64,000 nt of DNA from Cypionkella sp. (lineage in GTDB: Bacteria; Pseudomonadota; Alphaproteobacteria; Rhodobacterales; Rhodobacteraceae), in the NCBI RefSeq assembly GCF_030652235.1, contig NZ_JAUSBA010000070.1:45284-109283 (forward strand), in the 5' to 3' direction. Below are positions 27,503-36,192 of the stretch, in pieces. How positions within the stretch are numbered: the stretch's first letter is position 1; every line of letters starts with the position of its first letter. The notes beneath the pieces are model-generated. The model did not search any database. It was not told where the DNA came from and saw only the letters and a list, made by a program, of their open reading frames with translations. The position numbers were made by a program, and so were the translations under genes.

Positions 27503-28264
27503 ATGTTCAGTTTCAGCAATCGCGTGGCACTGGTCACTGGCGCAGGCAGTGCGGACGGGATTGGTTTTGCCATCGCGCGGGCCTTGGCTTCAAGTGGCGC
27601 GCGGGTTTGCATCACCGCCACCAGCCCCCGGATTTTCGAGCGTGCCGCCGCCTTGGGCTGCATGGCGCATATCGCTGATTTGACCGACAGCGCGCAGGTG
27701 GCCACCTTGTTCGCGGCAGTGACGCAACGGCTGGGGTCGGTCGAGGTCCTGATCAACAACGCCGGTATGGTGCAGATCGGCAAACACTTGGAGCGGGCGA
27801 AACTTGGGGACATGACCGATGCCGCTTGGGCACATCATCTGGGATTGAACATTGGCGTGACCTTCCACTGCATCCGCGCCGCCTTGCCTGCCATGCAGGC
27901 GGCGGGCTATGGCCGGATCGTCAACATCGCTTCTGTCACCGGGCCGATGGTGGCGATTGACGGCTCGTCAGGTTATGCGACGGCCAAGGCGGCAATCACC
28001 GGTATGACACGCGCGGTGGCACTGGAATATGGTCGCGACGGCATCACCTGCAATGCAGTGCTGCCGGGCTGGATCGAAACCGCATCGTCGAGTGCCGATG
28101 AGATCAGCGCAGGGCAGGCCACCCCGGCGGGGCGTCCGGGCAGCCCGGCAGAAGTCGCCGCCTGCGCGCTGTTTTTAGGATCGCAGGCGGCATCTTACGT
28201 CAATGGCGCGATGTTGGTGGTCGATGGTGGTAACACACTGACCGAGATGAAAGGCGCGTTCTAA
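27503..28264 (+). CDS. SDR-family NAD(P) oxidoreductase (FabG-like)
   Basis: The product is 253 aa, classical SDR. The cofactor motif VTGAGSADGIGFAIA lies near residues 10-24. NNAG, the catalytic Ser in NIASVTGP, YATAK (Tyr and Lys) and the C-terminal VNGAMLVVDGGNTL are present. The ATG at 27503 follows GGGCGGG; 39 codons upstream in the same frame lack similarity. FabG-like 3-ketoacyl reductase is the nearest type, but the substrate is open because no partner genes adjoin it. Confidence 0.85.
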   Translation: MFSFSNRVALVTGAGSADGIGFAIARALASSGARVCITATSPRIFERAAALGCMAHIADLTDSAQVATLFAAVTQRLGSVEVLINNAGMVQIGKHLERAKLGDMTDAAWAHHLGLNIGVTFHCIRAALPAMQAAGYGRIVNIASVTGPMVAIDGSSGYATAKAAITGMTRAVALEYGRDGITCNAVLPGWIETASSSADEISAGQATPAGRPGSPAEVAACALFLGSQAASYVNGAMLVVDGGNTLTEMKGAF

Positions 28265-28308
28265 ATGCGGCTGGCGCGGCCCCAACCACTGGACTGCGCC
28301 ACACCAAC

Positions 28309-29940
28309 TCACTGATCCTTATAATTCACCGACTTTTTGTCAGTATCCGGTGCGGATTTCTGCCGCCGCACCACAAGTTTGTTCAGCGCATTGACATAAG
28401 CCTTCACGCTTGCCACCACCGTATCTGTGTCGGCTGAGGCCCCCGTGACGATGCGGCCTTCTTCCTCCATCCGCACCGAAACCGTGGCTTGCGCGTCAGT
28501 GCCTTCAGTCACGGCCTGCACCTGATACAACTGCAAACGCGCGGAATGTGGGAAAAGCATCTTCACCGCGTTGAACGCCGCATCAACCGGGCCATCGCCT
28601 GTGGCGTCGATGGAATGATCTACGCCGTCGATGGTCAGCGTCAGTTCCGCCTCGCGCGGGCCTTCGGTGCCGCAGACCACGCGCAGGCGTTTGACTTGGA
28701 TGGTGTCATGCGCGTCATTGGTGGCCTCGTCGGCAACCAGTGCCAGCAAATCCTCGTCGTAGACCTCTTTCTTGCTGTCGGCCAAAGCCTTGAAGCGCAC
28801 GAACACATCGTTCAGCTGGTTGTCGGCCAATTCATAGCCGAGTTGCTTCAGTTTCGAGCGTAACGCCGCGCGGCCAGAATGTTTGCCCATCGAGATGTTA
28901 TGCGCGGTCAAGCCGATATCGGCGGGGCGCATGATCTCGAAGGTTTCGATGTTCTTCAAAACACCGTCCTGATGGATGCCGGATTCGTGCAGGAAGGCGT
29001 TTTTGCCGACGATGGCCTTGTTGAACTGCACCGCGAAGCCCGAGACGCTGGAAACTCGCCGAGACAGGTTCATGATCTTGGTGGTGTCGATGCCGGTGCG
29101 ATACGGCATAATGTCGTTGCGCACCTTCATCGCCATCACGACTTCTTCCAGTGCGGTGTTGCCCGCGCGCTCGCCCAAGCCGTTGATGGTACATTCGATC
29201 TGACGCGCGCCCGCCTCAACAGCCGCCAACGAGTTAGCTGTCGCCATGCCGAGATCATTGTGGCAATGGGTGGCGAAAATAACTTCGTCCGCCCCCGGCA
29301 CGCGTTCCAGCAACATGCGGATCAGGTCGGCGGACTCGCGCGGCGCGGTGTAGCCGACGGTATCGGGGATGTTGATTGTGCTGGCCCCCGCCTTGATAGC
29401 GATTTCCACCACGCGGCACAGGTAGTCGTGTTCCGTTCGCGTCGCATCCATCGCCGACCACTGCACGTTGTCGCACAGATTGCGGGCGTGGGTGACGGTG
29501 TCGTGGATGCGGGTGGCCATCTGATCCATGTCGAGGTTTGGGATGGCGCGGTGCAAGGGCGAGGTGCCGATGAAGGTGTGGATACGCGGGGAGGCGGCGT
29601 GTTTCACCGCCTCCCAGCACCGATCAATGTCTTTGTAATTTGCGCGCGCAAGGCCGCAGATCGTGGCGTTTTTCGAGCGTTTGGAGATTTCCGTGACGGC
29701 GGTGAAATCGCCTTCCGAGGCGATGGGGAAGCCGGCCTCGATCACATCGACGCCCATTTCGTCCAACAGGCTGGCGATCTCAAGCTTTTCATCATGGGTC
29801 ATGGTGGCGCCGGGGGATTGCTCACCGTCGCGCAGGGTGGTGTCGAAGATGATGACTTTTGGCTGAGAGTTCGCCTGCTCGGCGCGGGAGGGTTGGGAAT
29901 TAGCGGCTTCGGCGCGGGCTGGCGCGGCGGTGTCGGTCAT
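28309..29940 (-). CDS. leuA: 2-isopropylmalate synthase
   Basis: The product is 543 aa. The N-terminal TIM barrel opens with IFDTTLRDGEQSPGATM and contains FATHCHNDLGMATANS (metal His-x-His) and INGLGERAGN. The C-terminal regulatory domain (from about 400) ends near SVKAYVNALNKLVV. It condenses 2-oxoisovalerate and acetyl-CoA at the first step of leucine synthesis. The ATG at 29940 has AAGGAA 8 bases upstream. A Leu-rich leader peptide gene lies 74 bases upstream, which implies attenuation. Confidence 0.97.
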   Translation of the reverse strand: MTDTAAPARAEAANSQPSRAEQANSQPKVIIFDTTLRDGEQSPGATMTHDEKLEIASLLDEMGVDVIEAGFPIASEGDFTAVTEISKRSKNATICGLARANYKDIDRCWEAVKHAASPRIHTFIGTSPLHRAIPNLDMDQMATRIHDTVTHARNLCDNVQWSAMDATRTEHDYLCRVVEIAIKAGASTINIPDTVGYTAPRESADLIRMLLERVPGADEVIFATHCHNDLGMATANSLAAVEAGARQIECTINGLGERAGNTALEEVVMAMKVRNDIMPYRTGIDTTKIMNLSRRVSSVSGFAVQFNKAIVGKNAFLHESGIHQDGVLKNIETFEIMRPADIGLTAHNISMGKHSGRAALRSKLKQLGYELADNQLNDVFVRFKALADSKKEVYDEDLLALVADEATNDAHDTIQVKRLRVVCGTEGPREAELTLTIDGVDHSIDATGDGPVDAAFNAVKMLFPHSARLQLYQVQAVTEGTDAQATVSVRMEEEGRIVTGASADTDTVVASVKAYVNALNKLVVRRQKSAPDTDKKSVNYKDQ

Positions 29941-29962
29941 GGGTTTATTCCTTGAATGGTGT

Positions 29963-30101
29963 TGCTGCTTTCCGGGCGCTGATCACTTCCGAGCGTTCGC
30001 ACCCAAGGGCACGCTCAGAAGCGGGTAAGAAGCAGCAGCCCATAGGAAAGTGTCGCGCTGGGCGCGCTGGGGATCGATGGAATGAAGGTTTCCCGTGTCA
30101 T
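29963..30101 (-). promoter_or_regulatory. leuA attenuator region
   Basis: After the leader peptide stop, GAGCGT/ACGCTC (29991-29996 with 30011-30016) can form a hairpin. The leader's Leu codons (30030-30037) can also pair over 8 bases with 29963-29970, next to the leuA ribosome site. The alternatives fit attenuation by ribosome stalling, but no U tract is present, so control may be translational or Rho-dependent. Confidence 0.5.
30015..30101 (-). CDS. leuL: leuA leader peptide (28 aa)
   Basis: A short frame MTRETFIPSIPSAPSA...YGLLLLTRF starts at the ATG at 30101 and stops at 30015. It has four consecutive leucine codons (CTG CTG CTT CTT) just before the stop, the hallmark of leucine attenuator peptides. 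It lies 74 bases upstream of leuA on the same strand. Ribosome stalling at these codons under leucine shortage would expose or hide downstream structures. Upstream in-frame ATGs exist but give no leader-like sequence. Confidence 0.7.
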   Translation of the reverse strand: MTRETFIPSIPSAPSATLSYGLLLLTRF

Positions 30102-30241
30102 GCTGACAACTATACGGCGGATTTGTTGGAAGGGAAGGGGGTGTGTGGAAAAAGTGGGGCCGTGTTGGCGGGGCGTGGAGCCCCCGCTCGCGGCGCTGCC
30201 GGGGAGGTGGTTTGGGGAGCGGGGCGCGGTGGAGAGGGGGA

Positions 30242-30261
30242 GCCTCCGGCGGGAGTATTTT
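30242..30261. repeat. CCTCCGGCGGG-family repeat, single arm
   Basis: GCCTCCGGCGGGAGTATTTT matches the arms of the elements at 1173 and 46573. No matching inverted arm is found within 150 bases, so this is a solo unit. Confidence 0.55.
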
Positions 30262-30318
30262 GGAGAGAGCAAATTTGGGGGGCCTTGAGGCGCGCGCTGA
30301 GGGGGGGCGGTGGTGGCT

Positions 30319-30336
30319 TTGTCCACGCGCGGACAC
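30319..30336. promoter_or_regulatory. Palindrome TTGTCCACGCGCGGACAC
   Basis: It differs from the site at 343-360 by one base. It lies about 220 bases upstream of the leuA leader start. The shared sequence at two unlinked places suggests a regulator-binding site. Confidence 0.35.
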
Positions 30337-30631
30337 GACTTTGGGTGCAATAGTTTCAATGCGTTATGAGTGGGAGTTCACAGATTGTTAACTTTTGCGC
30401 GCGGCTGGATTTGGCGGTGGAGGTGGAAGCGTGGCTTTTGGTGTTGTGGCAGGGCGCGGGGATCAGGGGGTATCGTTCTGTTATGTTCTGCAGCGTTCGC
30501 TACCTTGCGGCGCCCGCCGTCCTTCGGGGCGAGATGTTCTGTGACCTGCAATGGCCAAAGGGCGGCTTCGCGCTATCTTTGAGGGGTTGGTGCACAGCTT
30601 AGACTCATGTGCGCGCAGTGGGAGTATCAGG

Positions 30632-31273
30632 ATGCGGGCATTGGTGGTTGGGGCTTCGGGCGGGATCGGGGCGGCTTTGGGGGAGGCTTTGGCTGCGCAA
30701 GGCGAGGTTGTGCGTGTGTCGCGCTCTGCCGATGGGTTGGATGTGACGGATGAAGCCTCGGTCGCGCGGGTGTTGGGGGCGGTTGCGGGGGTGTTTGACT
30801 GGGTGTTCATCGCCTCGGGGGCGTTGGGGGTGCCGGAGAAATCGCTGAAAGCGTTGACCGCGCAGGCGATGTTGGAGCAATTTGCGGTGAACGCGGTGGG
30901 GCCTGCTTTGCTGATCAAGCATGTGGTGGCTTTGTTGCCGAAAGATCGCGTGGCGCGGGTGGGGGTTTTGTCGGCCCGTGTCGGCTCAATCGGCGACAAT
31001 GCTTTGGGGGGGTGGTATTCTTACCGCACGGCGAAGGCGGCGTTGAATCAGATCGTGCATACGGCAGCGATTGAACTGGCGCGCAGCCATCCTTTGGCGG
31101 TGCTTGCGTGCTTGCATCCGGGTACGGTGGCCACGCCGTTTACGGCGGGCTATCCGGGACAGAAGGACACCGCCGGCATTTCTGCCGCCCGGTTGATTGC
31201 AGTGCTGGGCGGCGTGACCCCGGCGCAGTCGGGCGGGTTTTATGATTATAAGGGTCAGACGGTGCCTTGGTAG
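30632..31273 (+). CDS. SDR-family protein (C-factor/CsgA-like)
   Basis: The product is 213 aa, a short SDR. The cofactor motif VVGASGGIGAALGEAL is at residues 5-20. The catalytic Ser is in VLSARVGSIGDN, and YSYRTAKAALN holds Tyr-x3-Lys. The C-terminus QSGGFYDYKGQTVPW resembles C-factor proteins. The ATG at 30632 follows GGGAG. A degenerate second copy of its last codons occurs 170 bases downstream (31428-31505). Confidence 0.8.
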   Translation: MRALVVGASGGIGAALGEALAAQGEVVRVSRSADGLDVTDEASVARVLGAVAGVFDWVFIASGALGVPEKSLKALTAQAMLEQFAVNAVGPALLIKHVVALLPKDRVARVGVLSARVGSIGDNALGGWYSYRTAKAALNQIVHTAAIELARSHPLAVLACLHPGTVATPFTAGYPGQKDTAGISAARLIAVLGGVTPAQSGGFYDYKGQTVPW

Positions 31274-31390
31274 GCCGCGGCGCTCCGCATGCTTGCCCAT
31301 CCGTAGCGGCTGGATTCAAGATCAGGTTTGGCGGTTGGGCTGGAGGAAGCGGAGGCGCGTCGGACCTGCGCGCGTAACATTCTGAGGCAT

Positions 31391-31408
31391 GGCGGGGTGA
31401 ACCCCGCC
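31391..31408. repeat. GGCGGGGT-ACCCCGCC hairpin, same family as 15480
   Basis: GGCGGGGT-GA-ACCCCGCC is an 8-bp stem with a 2-base spacer, followed by CTAC as in the copy at 63244. It lies between the SDR gene and its 3' remnant. Confidence 0.6.
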
Positions 31409-31427
31409 CTACTGCGGTGCAGAAAGC

Positions 31428-31505
31428 TTGCGCGCTTTGCAGGCGCCCGTCCAGTCGGGTGGCTTTTATAACTATGGGGCAAGCCGGTGGCGTGGTGCCG
31501 GCGCT
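31428..31505 (+). pseudogene. Degenerate 3'-end copy of the upstream SDR gene
   Basis: The frame here reads PVQSGGFYNYGASRWRGAG. It matches the end of the intact SDR (PAQSGGFYDYKGQTVPW) and its downstream bases GGCGCTC. Only about 60 bases align, and no start or cofactor domain is present. It looks like a leftover of a tandem duplication or recombination around the hairpin at 31391. Confidence 0.5.
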
Positions 31506-31526
31506 CGCTTGCCCGATGTCTGCCGG

Positions 31527-33053
31527 TTAGGGATTGGCTGGGGCCTCCGTTTCGCCAGTGGGCGGGGCGGCGTTGGCTGGGGCTGCGGGTGGTTCGGGGG
31601 CCGCAGGGGTGGCAGGCATTGCGGGGGCTTGGGGCGGTTGCGACGCAGCCGGAGCAGTGGGGAGCGGGCCGACCAGCACCCCGGCCTTCCAGATGCCTTC
31701 CGAGATTTCACCGCCCTTATAGGTTAGCTTGCCCGCGCCCTCGCGCTTACCTGCAATGAAGCCGCCCGCATAGCTGTCTCCGGTCGGGTAGGTGGCAATG
31801 CCATTGCCCTGCATTGCGCCGGCGAGCCAATCGCCGCTGTAGCTAAAGCCATCGGGTTGCGTCAGCGCGCCTTTGCCATCGCGCAGGCCCGCTTTGAAAT
31901 TGCCCTTGTAAACCGTGCCATCCGCCCAAGTTGCGGTGCCCACACCTTCACGCAGTCCCGCTTTCCACGCGCCTTCATAGCGGAAGCCGTCGGGATAGCT
32001 CATGCTGCCGATGCCTTCGGGCTTTTCGCCGACCAGCGCCCCGATGTAGGTCGCGCCATTGTCATAAACTGCAGTGCCTTGTCCGGTGATCGCCCCTTTC
32101 ACCCATTGGCCAGTGTAGCTGGAGCCATCGGCATAGCGGATCTTGCCCGCGCCATCGGGCTGATCGGCCTTGAAGCCGCCCTCATAGGTGGAACGATCAG
32201 CATAGATCATGCGGCCCCGACCCTGCATCTGGCCCGCGCCCCAGTCGCCTTCATAGCTGCTGCCATCCTTGGCGGTGAATGTGCCTTTGCCGTCGCGTTT
32301 GTCGGCCTTGAAGCTGCCCTTGTAGATATCGCCATTTGCGTAGGTCTCAGTCCCCTTGCCGACCCGCAGGCCTTCGACGAAATCGCCCTCGTAGACATCG
32401 CCGTTCGGCTGGGTCAGCTTGCCCAGACCGTTGATCTGGCCAGCTTTCCACGCGCCGACGTAAGTGAGTTTGTTTGGCATGGACAGCGTGCCAGTGCCTT
32501 CGCGCGCGCCTTTCACCAAGGTGCCGGTATAGGTGGTGCCATCGGGATAGCGGATCACGCCCTCGCCCTGCTTTTCGCCCATGCGCCAGAAGCCCGCATA
32601 GCTGTAGCCATTGGCATCGGTCAGTTTGCCCATGCCATCATGTTTGCCGTCGGTGAGCGCGCCGACATAGACCGAGCCATTGGCATAAGCCGCGCGGCCT
32701 TGCCCGGTCATCTTGCCGCCGCGCCAGTCGCCCTCGTAGGTGCCACCATCGGCGAAGGTGATTTTGCCTTTGCCCTCGGGCTTGCCCGCGGCGAAGCGGC
32801 CCTCGTAGACCGAGCGATTGGGATAATGCGCAACGCCGGTGCCGCGGATTTCGCCGCCGACCCATTCGCCAGAGTATTCATACCCACTCGGCAGGCGGTA
32901 GGTGCCTTTGCCGTCTTGCAGGCCGTTGACGAAGGTGCCCTCGTAGACCGAGCCATCGTCATATTGCTTGCTGATGATCTCGCCTGCGTCCTGTGCCAGT
33001 GCCGCCCCTGCCAGAGCCATCACCATCGCCGCCGCCAAGCCTGTGTTGCGCAT
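31527..33053 (-). CDS. Secreted MORN-repeat protein (about 18 repeats)
   Basis: The product is 508 aa. A signal peptide (cleavage after AGAALAQ) is followed by about 18 tandem 23-residue MORN units of the form YEGxWxxGxxxGxGxxxxxDG (residues about 37-455), then a Pro/Ala-rich tail. The DNA has a matching 69-base period. The ATG at 33053 follows AGAGGGA. The open frame extends far upstream only as an antisense reading of nadE. MORN proteins can bind lipids or act as scaffolds. No enzyme domain is present, so function is unknown. Confidence 0.85.
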   Translation of the reverse strand: MRNTGLAAAMVMALAGAALAQDAGEIISKQYDDGSVYEGTFVNGLQDGKGTYRLPSGYEYSGEWVGGEIRGTGVAHYPNRSVYEGRFAAGKPEGKGKITFADGGTYEGDWRGGKMTGQGRAAYANGSVYVGALTDGKHDGMGKLTDANGYSYAGFWRMGEKQGEGVIRYPDGTTYTGTLVKGAREGTGTLSMPNKLTYVGAWKAGQINGLGKLTQPNGDVYEGDFVEGLRVGKGTETYANGDIYKGSFKADKRDGKGTFTAKDGSSYEGDWGAGQMQGRGRMIYADRSTYEGGFKADQPDGAGKIRYADGSSYTGQWVKGAITGQGTAVYDNGATYIGALVGEKPEGIGSMSYPDGFRYEGAWKAGLREGVGTATWADGTVYKGNFKAGLRDGKGALTQPDGFSYSGDWLAGAMQGNGIATYPTGDSYAGGFIAGKREGAGKLTYKGGEISEGIWKAGVLVGPLPTAPAASQPPQAPAMPATPAAPEPPAAPANAAPPTGETEAPANP

Positions 33054-33179
33054 CACCAATATCCCTCTTGTCGCGGCGCATCCTAGCCGAGCCCGCGCCT
33101 TGCTGACAAGCGCCCCACTTGGCCTTTCCCTCGGCACTGAACCTGCTAGAACCGGGAAAACCCTAACTCGGAGCATGAT

Positions 33180-34838
33180 ATGGCCGCGACGTTCCGCCTG
33201 ACCCTCGCCCAGTTGAACCCCACCTTGGGCGCGATCGAGGCCAATGCAGCGCTGGCCTATGAGTCTTGGGTGCGGGGACGCGAGGCCGGGGCGCAGATGG
33301 TGGCGCTGACCGAGATGTTCATCACTGGCTATCAGACACAAGATCTGGTGATGAAAGCGGCGTTTCATACGGCTGCGATACAGGCGGTAGAGGCTTTGGC
33401 TGAGCGGATTGTCGATGGCCCGGCGTTGGGGATTGGTGGCCCTTGTGTGAAAGACGGGCTGCTTTACAACGCTTATTACATCCTTGAGGGCGGCAAGATT
33501 GCGGCCACGGTGTTGAAGCATGAACTGCCCAACAGCGATGTATTTGACGAAAAGCGGGTGTTCGCCTCGGCCCCGCCGCAGGGGCCGTATCGGGTGGGGC
33601 CGTTGCGCATCGGCTCGCCGATTTGTGAAGACGCTTGGCATTCCGAGGTGTGTGAGACCTTGGCTGAGACGGGGGCGCAGATTTTGCTGGTGCCGAATGG
33701 CTCTCCCTATCATCGCGGCAAGCCTTCGGTGCGGACCAACCTGATGGTGGCGCGGGTGATCGAGACCGGGCTGCCGCTGGTCTATCTGAATATGATCGGC
33801 GGGCAGGATGATCAGGTGTTTGATGGCGCCTCGTTTGTCTTGAACCCCGGCGGGGTTTTGGTGGTGCAACTGCCGCAGTTTGATGCTTGTGTGACGCATG
33901 TGGATTTTGAGGAGACTGCCGAGGGCTGGCGGGCCTTGCCGGGGATCATGGAGAAGATGCCGATCTCTTACGAGGCTGATTACCGGGCTATGGTGATGTC
34001 TTTGCAGGATTATCTGGGCAAAACCGGGTTTAAGAAGGTGCTGCTGGGGCTGTCGGGGGGGATAGATTCTGCGATTGTGGCCGCTGTTGCTGCCGATGCG
34101 ATTGGGCCGGAAAATGTGCGCTGTGTGATGCTGCCGTCGCGCTATACCTCGGCGCATTCGCTGGAGGATGCGGCGCAGGTTGCGCGGGCTTTGGGGTGTC
34201 GGTTGGACACGGTGTCGATCTCGGGCGCGCAGGATGCGGTGGGCGAGGCTTTGGGGCATTTGTTTGAGGGCACAGCGCCGGGGGTGACGGAGGAAAACGT
34301 GCAGTCGCGGTTGCGCGGGCTGTTGCTGATGGCGATGTCGAACAAGTTTGGCGAGATGCTGCTGACCACAGGGAATAAATCCGAGATGGCGGTGGGCTAT
34401 TGTACGATTTATGGCGATATGAACGGCGGCTATAACCCGCTGAAAGACCTGTATAAAACCCGCGTTTTTGACACCTGCCGTTGGCGGAATGACAACCACC
34501 GGCCGTGGATGCTGGCCCCTGCGGGGCAGGTGATCCCGCCGCGTGTGATCGACAAGCCGCCGAGCGCCGAGCTGCGCCCCGATCAGAAAGACGAGGACAG
34601 CCTGCCGCCCTATCCGGTGCTGGATGCGATTTTGGATGGGCTGGTGGAGCAAGAGCTTTCGGTCGCTGATCTGGTCGCCAAGGGCTTTGATCGCGCCACG
34701 GTGAAGAAGGTCGAGCACCTTTTGTATATCAGCGAATACAAACGCTACCAATCCGCTCCAGGCACAAGGCTGACCCGCCGCGCCTTTGCGGGTGACCGCC
34801 GCTATCCGATCGCCAACCGCTGGCGCGACAATTGTTGA
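33180..34838 (+). CDS. nadE: Glutamine-dependent NAD+ synthetase
   Basis: The product is 552 aa. The N-terminal nitrilase-type glutaminase (residues 1-260) shows Glu in LTEMFITGYQ, Lys in LKHELPNSDVFDEKR and Cys in GSPICEDAWHS. The C-terminal synthetase has the ATP P-loop LLGLSGGIDSAIVAAV near residue 290. It amidates nicotinate adenine dinucleotide at the last step of NAD synthesis. The ATG at 33180 follows GGAGCATGAT. Divergent from the MORN gene across 126 bases. Confidence 0.97.
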   Translation: MAATFRLTLAQLNPTLGAIEANAALAYESWVRGREAGAQMVALTEMFITGYQTQDLVMKAAFHTAAIQAVEALAERIVDGPALGIGGPCVKDGLLYNAYYILEGGKIAATVLKHELPNSDVFDEKRVFASAPPQGPYRVGPLRIGSPICEDAWHSEVCETLAETGAQILLVPNGSPYHRGKPSVRTNLMVARVIETGLPLVYLNMIGGQDDQVFDGASFVLNPGGVLVVQLPQFDACVTHVDFEETAEGWRALPGIMEKMPISYEADYRAMVMSLQDYLGKTGFKKVLLGLSGGIDSAIVAAVAADAIGPENVRCVMLPSRYTSAHSLEDAAQVARALGCRLDTVSISGAQDAVGEALGHLFEGTAPGVTEENVQSRLRGLLLMAMSNKFGEMLLTTGNKSEMAVGYCTIYGDMNGGYNPLKDLYKTRVFDTCRWRNDNHRPWMLAPAGQVIPPRVIDKPPSAELRPDQKDEDSLPPYPVLDAILDGLVEQELSVADLVAKGFDRATVKKVEHLLYISEYKRYQSAPGTRLTRRAFAGDRRYPIANRWRDNC

Positions 34839-34912
34839 ACTGGCGCTTATCGCGCGCTGTGCGCTGAAGCGAGCAGCACCCGATAGGGAGCGTCGAGCGC
34901 ATCTTAGGAGAA

Positions 34913-35227
34913 ATGATGCCGCTGTATATCCTCGCCGCCTTGCTTGAAATTGCCGGCTGTTTTGCGGTTTGGAGCTGGTGGCGGGGGGCGTCGGCGCTGT
35001 GGTTGATCCCCGGGGCCATTGGGTTGGCTGGCTTTGCATATCTGCTGGCGCTCACGCCGCCAAGCCATGCCGGGCGCAGTTATGCGGCGTATGGTGGGGT
35101 TTATATCGCCGCCTCTTTGCTCTGGCTTTGGCTGGTTGAGGGCAGTCGCCCGGACTGGGCCGACCTTGGCGGGGCCGCTTTGGCACTGGCCGGAGCGACG
35201 CTGATCTTATGGGCGCCACGCGGCTAA
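34913..35227 (+). CDS. ynfA: YnfA/UPF0060 small membrane protein
   Basis: The product is 104 aa with four membrane helices and the family patterns [30 protein letters not shown] and [17 protein letters not shown]. It is related in size and topology to small multidrug transporters, but its physiological role is not established. The ATG at 34913 follows AGGAG. Its stop overlaps the convergent pfkB-type stop by 4 bases. Confidence 0.9.
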   Translation: MMPLYILAALLEIAGCFAVWSWWRGASALWLIPGAIGLAGFAYLLALTPPSHAGRSYAAYGGVYIAASLLWLWLVEGSRPDWADLGGAALALAGATLILWAPRG

Positions 35228-36177
35228 ACCGCGCTGACTTCACATTGCGGCAGCAGGCGTTCGACATCGGGCAAGTGGCAGAGCTGCGTGGCATCCGTCG
35301 TCACCGCCGCACTGGCCGAGGCCGCGCCATAGGCCAATGCCTGCGCAGAATCCATCCCTCGCGCAAGGCTCAGCACAAAGCCCGCCACAAAGCTGTCACC
35401 TGCGCCAACCGTGCTGACCACCTGCACTTTGGCGGCCTTGGCAAACACCCGCCGCCCGGCTTCGGCCATCACCGAGCCATCCGCGCCGTGGGCCACAATC
35501 ACCCGCTGTGCGACGCCGCGCTTGACCAGATCAGAGGCAAAATCAGCACTTTGGGCGCGTGTTTCCAACTTCTGCCCTGCGATGCTTCCGGCTTCCTCGC
35601 CATCCATCCGCAGCACGAACAATCCCGGAATCGGGTGGCTGACCGCTTGGCGCAGCGGTGCGCCCGAGGTATCCAGCACCACGTTCAGACCGGGCATCGA
35701 GCACGCCAGACGCGCGGGAAAATCCACCGGAACGCCGGGCGGCTGGCTGCCCGAAATTACCCCAATCGCCCCCGGTCGGGCCGAGGCGCGCAGCAGCATG
35801 AACACGCGTTCCTGGTCCGCCTCAGACCAGATCGGCCCCGGCAACATGAAGCGGTACTGTCTGCCCGTTTTGGCTTCGGTCACCGTCAGACTTTGCCGGG
35901 TCTCACCGGGGGCGGTCAGCGCCAGAAACGGCACGGATTCTTGCCGGATCAATCCCGCCAGACGGTCGCCAGTCAGCCCGCCCAAAGCCACAAGCGCAAG
36001 GCTTTCGCCGCCCAAAGCCGAAATCGCCCTGCTGACATTTAAGCCACCACCTCCGGGGTCCAAAAGCGGTTCCGAGCAGCGGAGTTTCTGATCCGGCACC
36101 AATTCCGCCACCCCCGTCGCCATATCCAGCGCCGGGTTCAGGGTAAGGGTCAGGATAGGCGTTTGCTTGAGTTTCAT
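35224..36177 (-). CDS. PfkB-family 1-phosphofructokinase-like sugar kinase
   Basis: The product is 317 aa. PfkB signatures are [18 protein letters not shown] (residues about 40-57) and the anion-hole/catalytic motif [32 protein letters not shown] at the N-terminus is typical of the 1-phosphofructokinase/6-phosphofructokinase II branch. It may phosphorylate fructose-1-phosphate or tagatose-6-phosphate. No sugar transporter is adjacent, so the substrate is left open. Confidence 0.85.
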   Translation of the reverse strand: MKLKQTPILTLTLNPALDMATGVAELVPDQKLRCSEPLLDPGGGGLNVSRAISALGGESLALVALGGLTGDRLAGLIRQESVPFLALTAPGETRQSLTVTEAKTGRQYRFMLPGPIWSEADQERVFMLLRASARPGAIGVISGSQPPGVPVDFPARLACSMPGLNVVLDTSGAPLRQAVSHPIPGLFVLRMDGEEAGSIAGQKLETRAQSADFASDLVKRGVAQRVIVAHGADGSVMAEAGRRVFAKAAKVQVVSTVGAGDSFVAGFVLSLARGMDSAQALAYGAASASAAVTTDATQLCHLPDVERLLPQCEVSAV

Positions 36178-36192
36178 GGCACTGGTCGTAGG

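Larger units (their letters stand above)
30102..30631. other. Gene-poor, G-rich intergenic region
   Basis: The stretch holds the leuA promoter side and the upstream region of the plus-strand SDR. Positions 30125-30310 are strongly purine/G biased on the plus strand. A CCTCCGGCGGG repeat half lies at 30242-30261 and a GTCCACGCG palindrome at 30319-30336. Small open frames here look non-coding. Confidence 0.55.

Noticed and set aside
28879..29955. 358-codon plus-strand frame opposite leuA
   Set aside because: leuA on the minus strand shows all catalytic motifs; the opposite frame has none.
30366..30602. Short plus-strand frames before the SDR gene
   Set aside because: No ribosome site, unusual composition and no family resemblance.
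31600..32960. 69-base periodic sequence as a possible CRISPR or tandem DNA repeat
   Set aside because: The period is that of coding MORN repeats, with protein-level but not exact DNA conservation and no spacers.
31527..35039. 1170-codon open frame on the minus strand
   Set aside because: Only the 3' part (31527-33053, MORN protein with its own ribosome site and signal peptide) is real. The rest is the antisense of nadE, whose motifs are clear on the plus strand.
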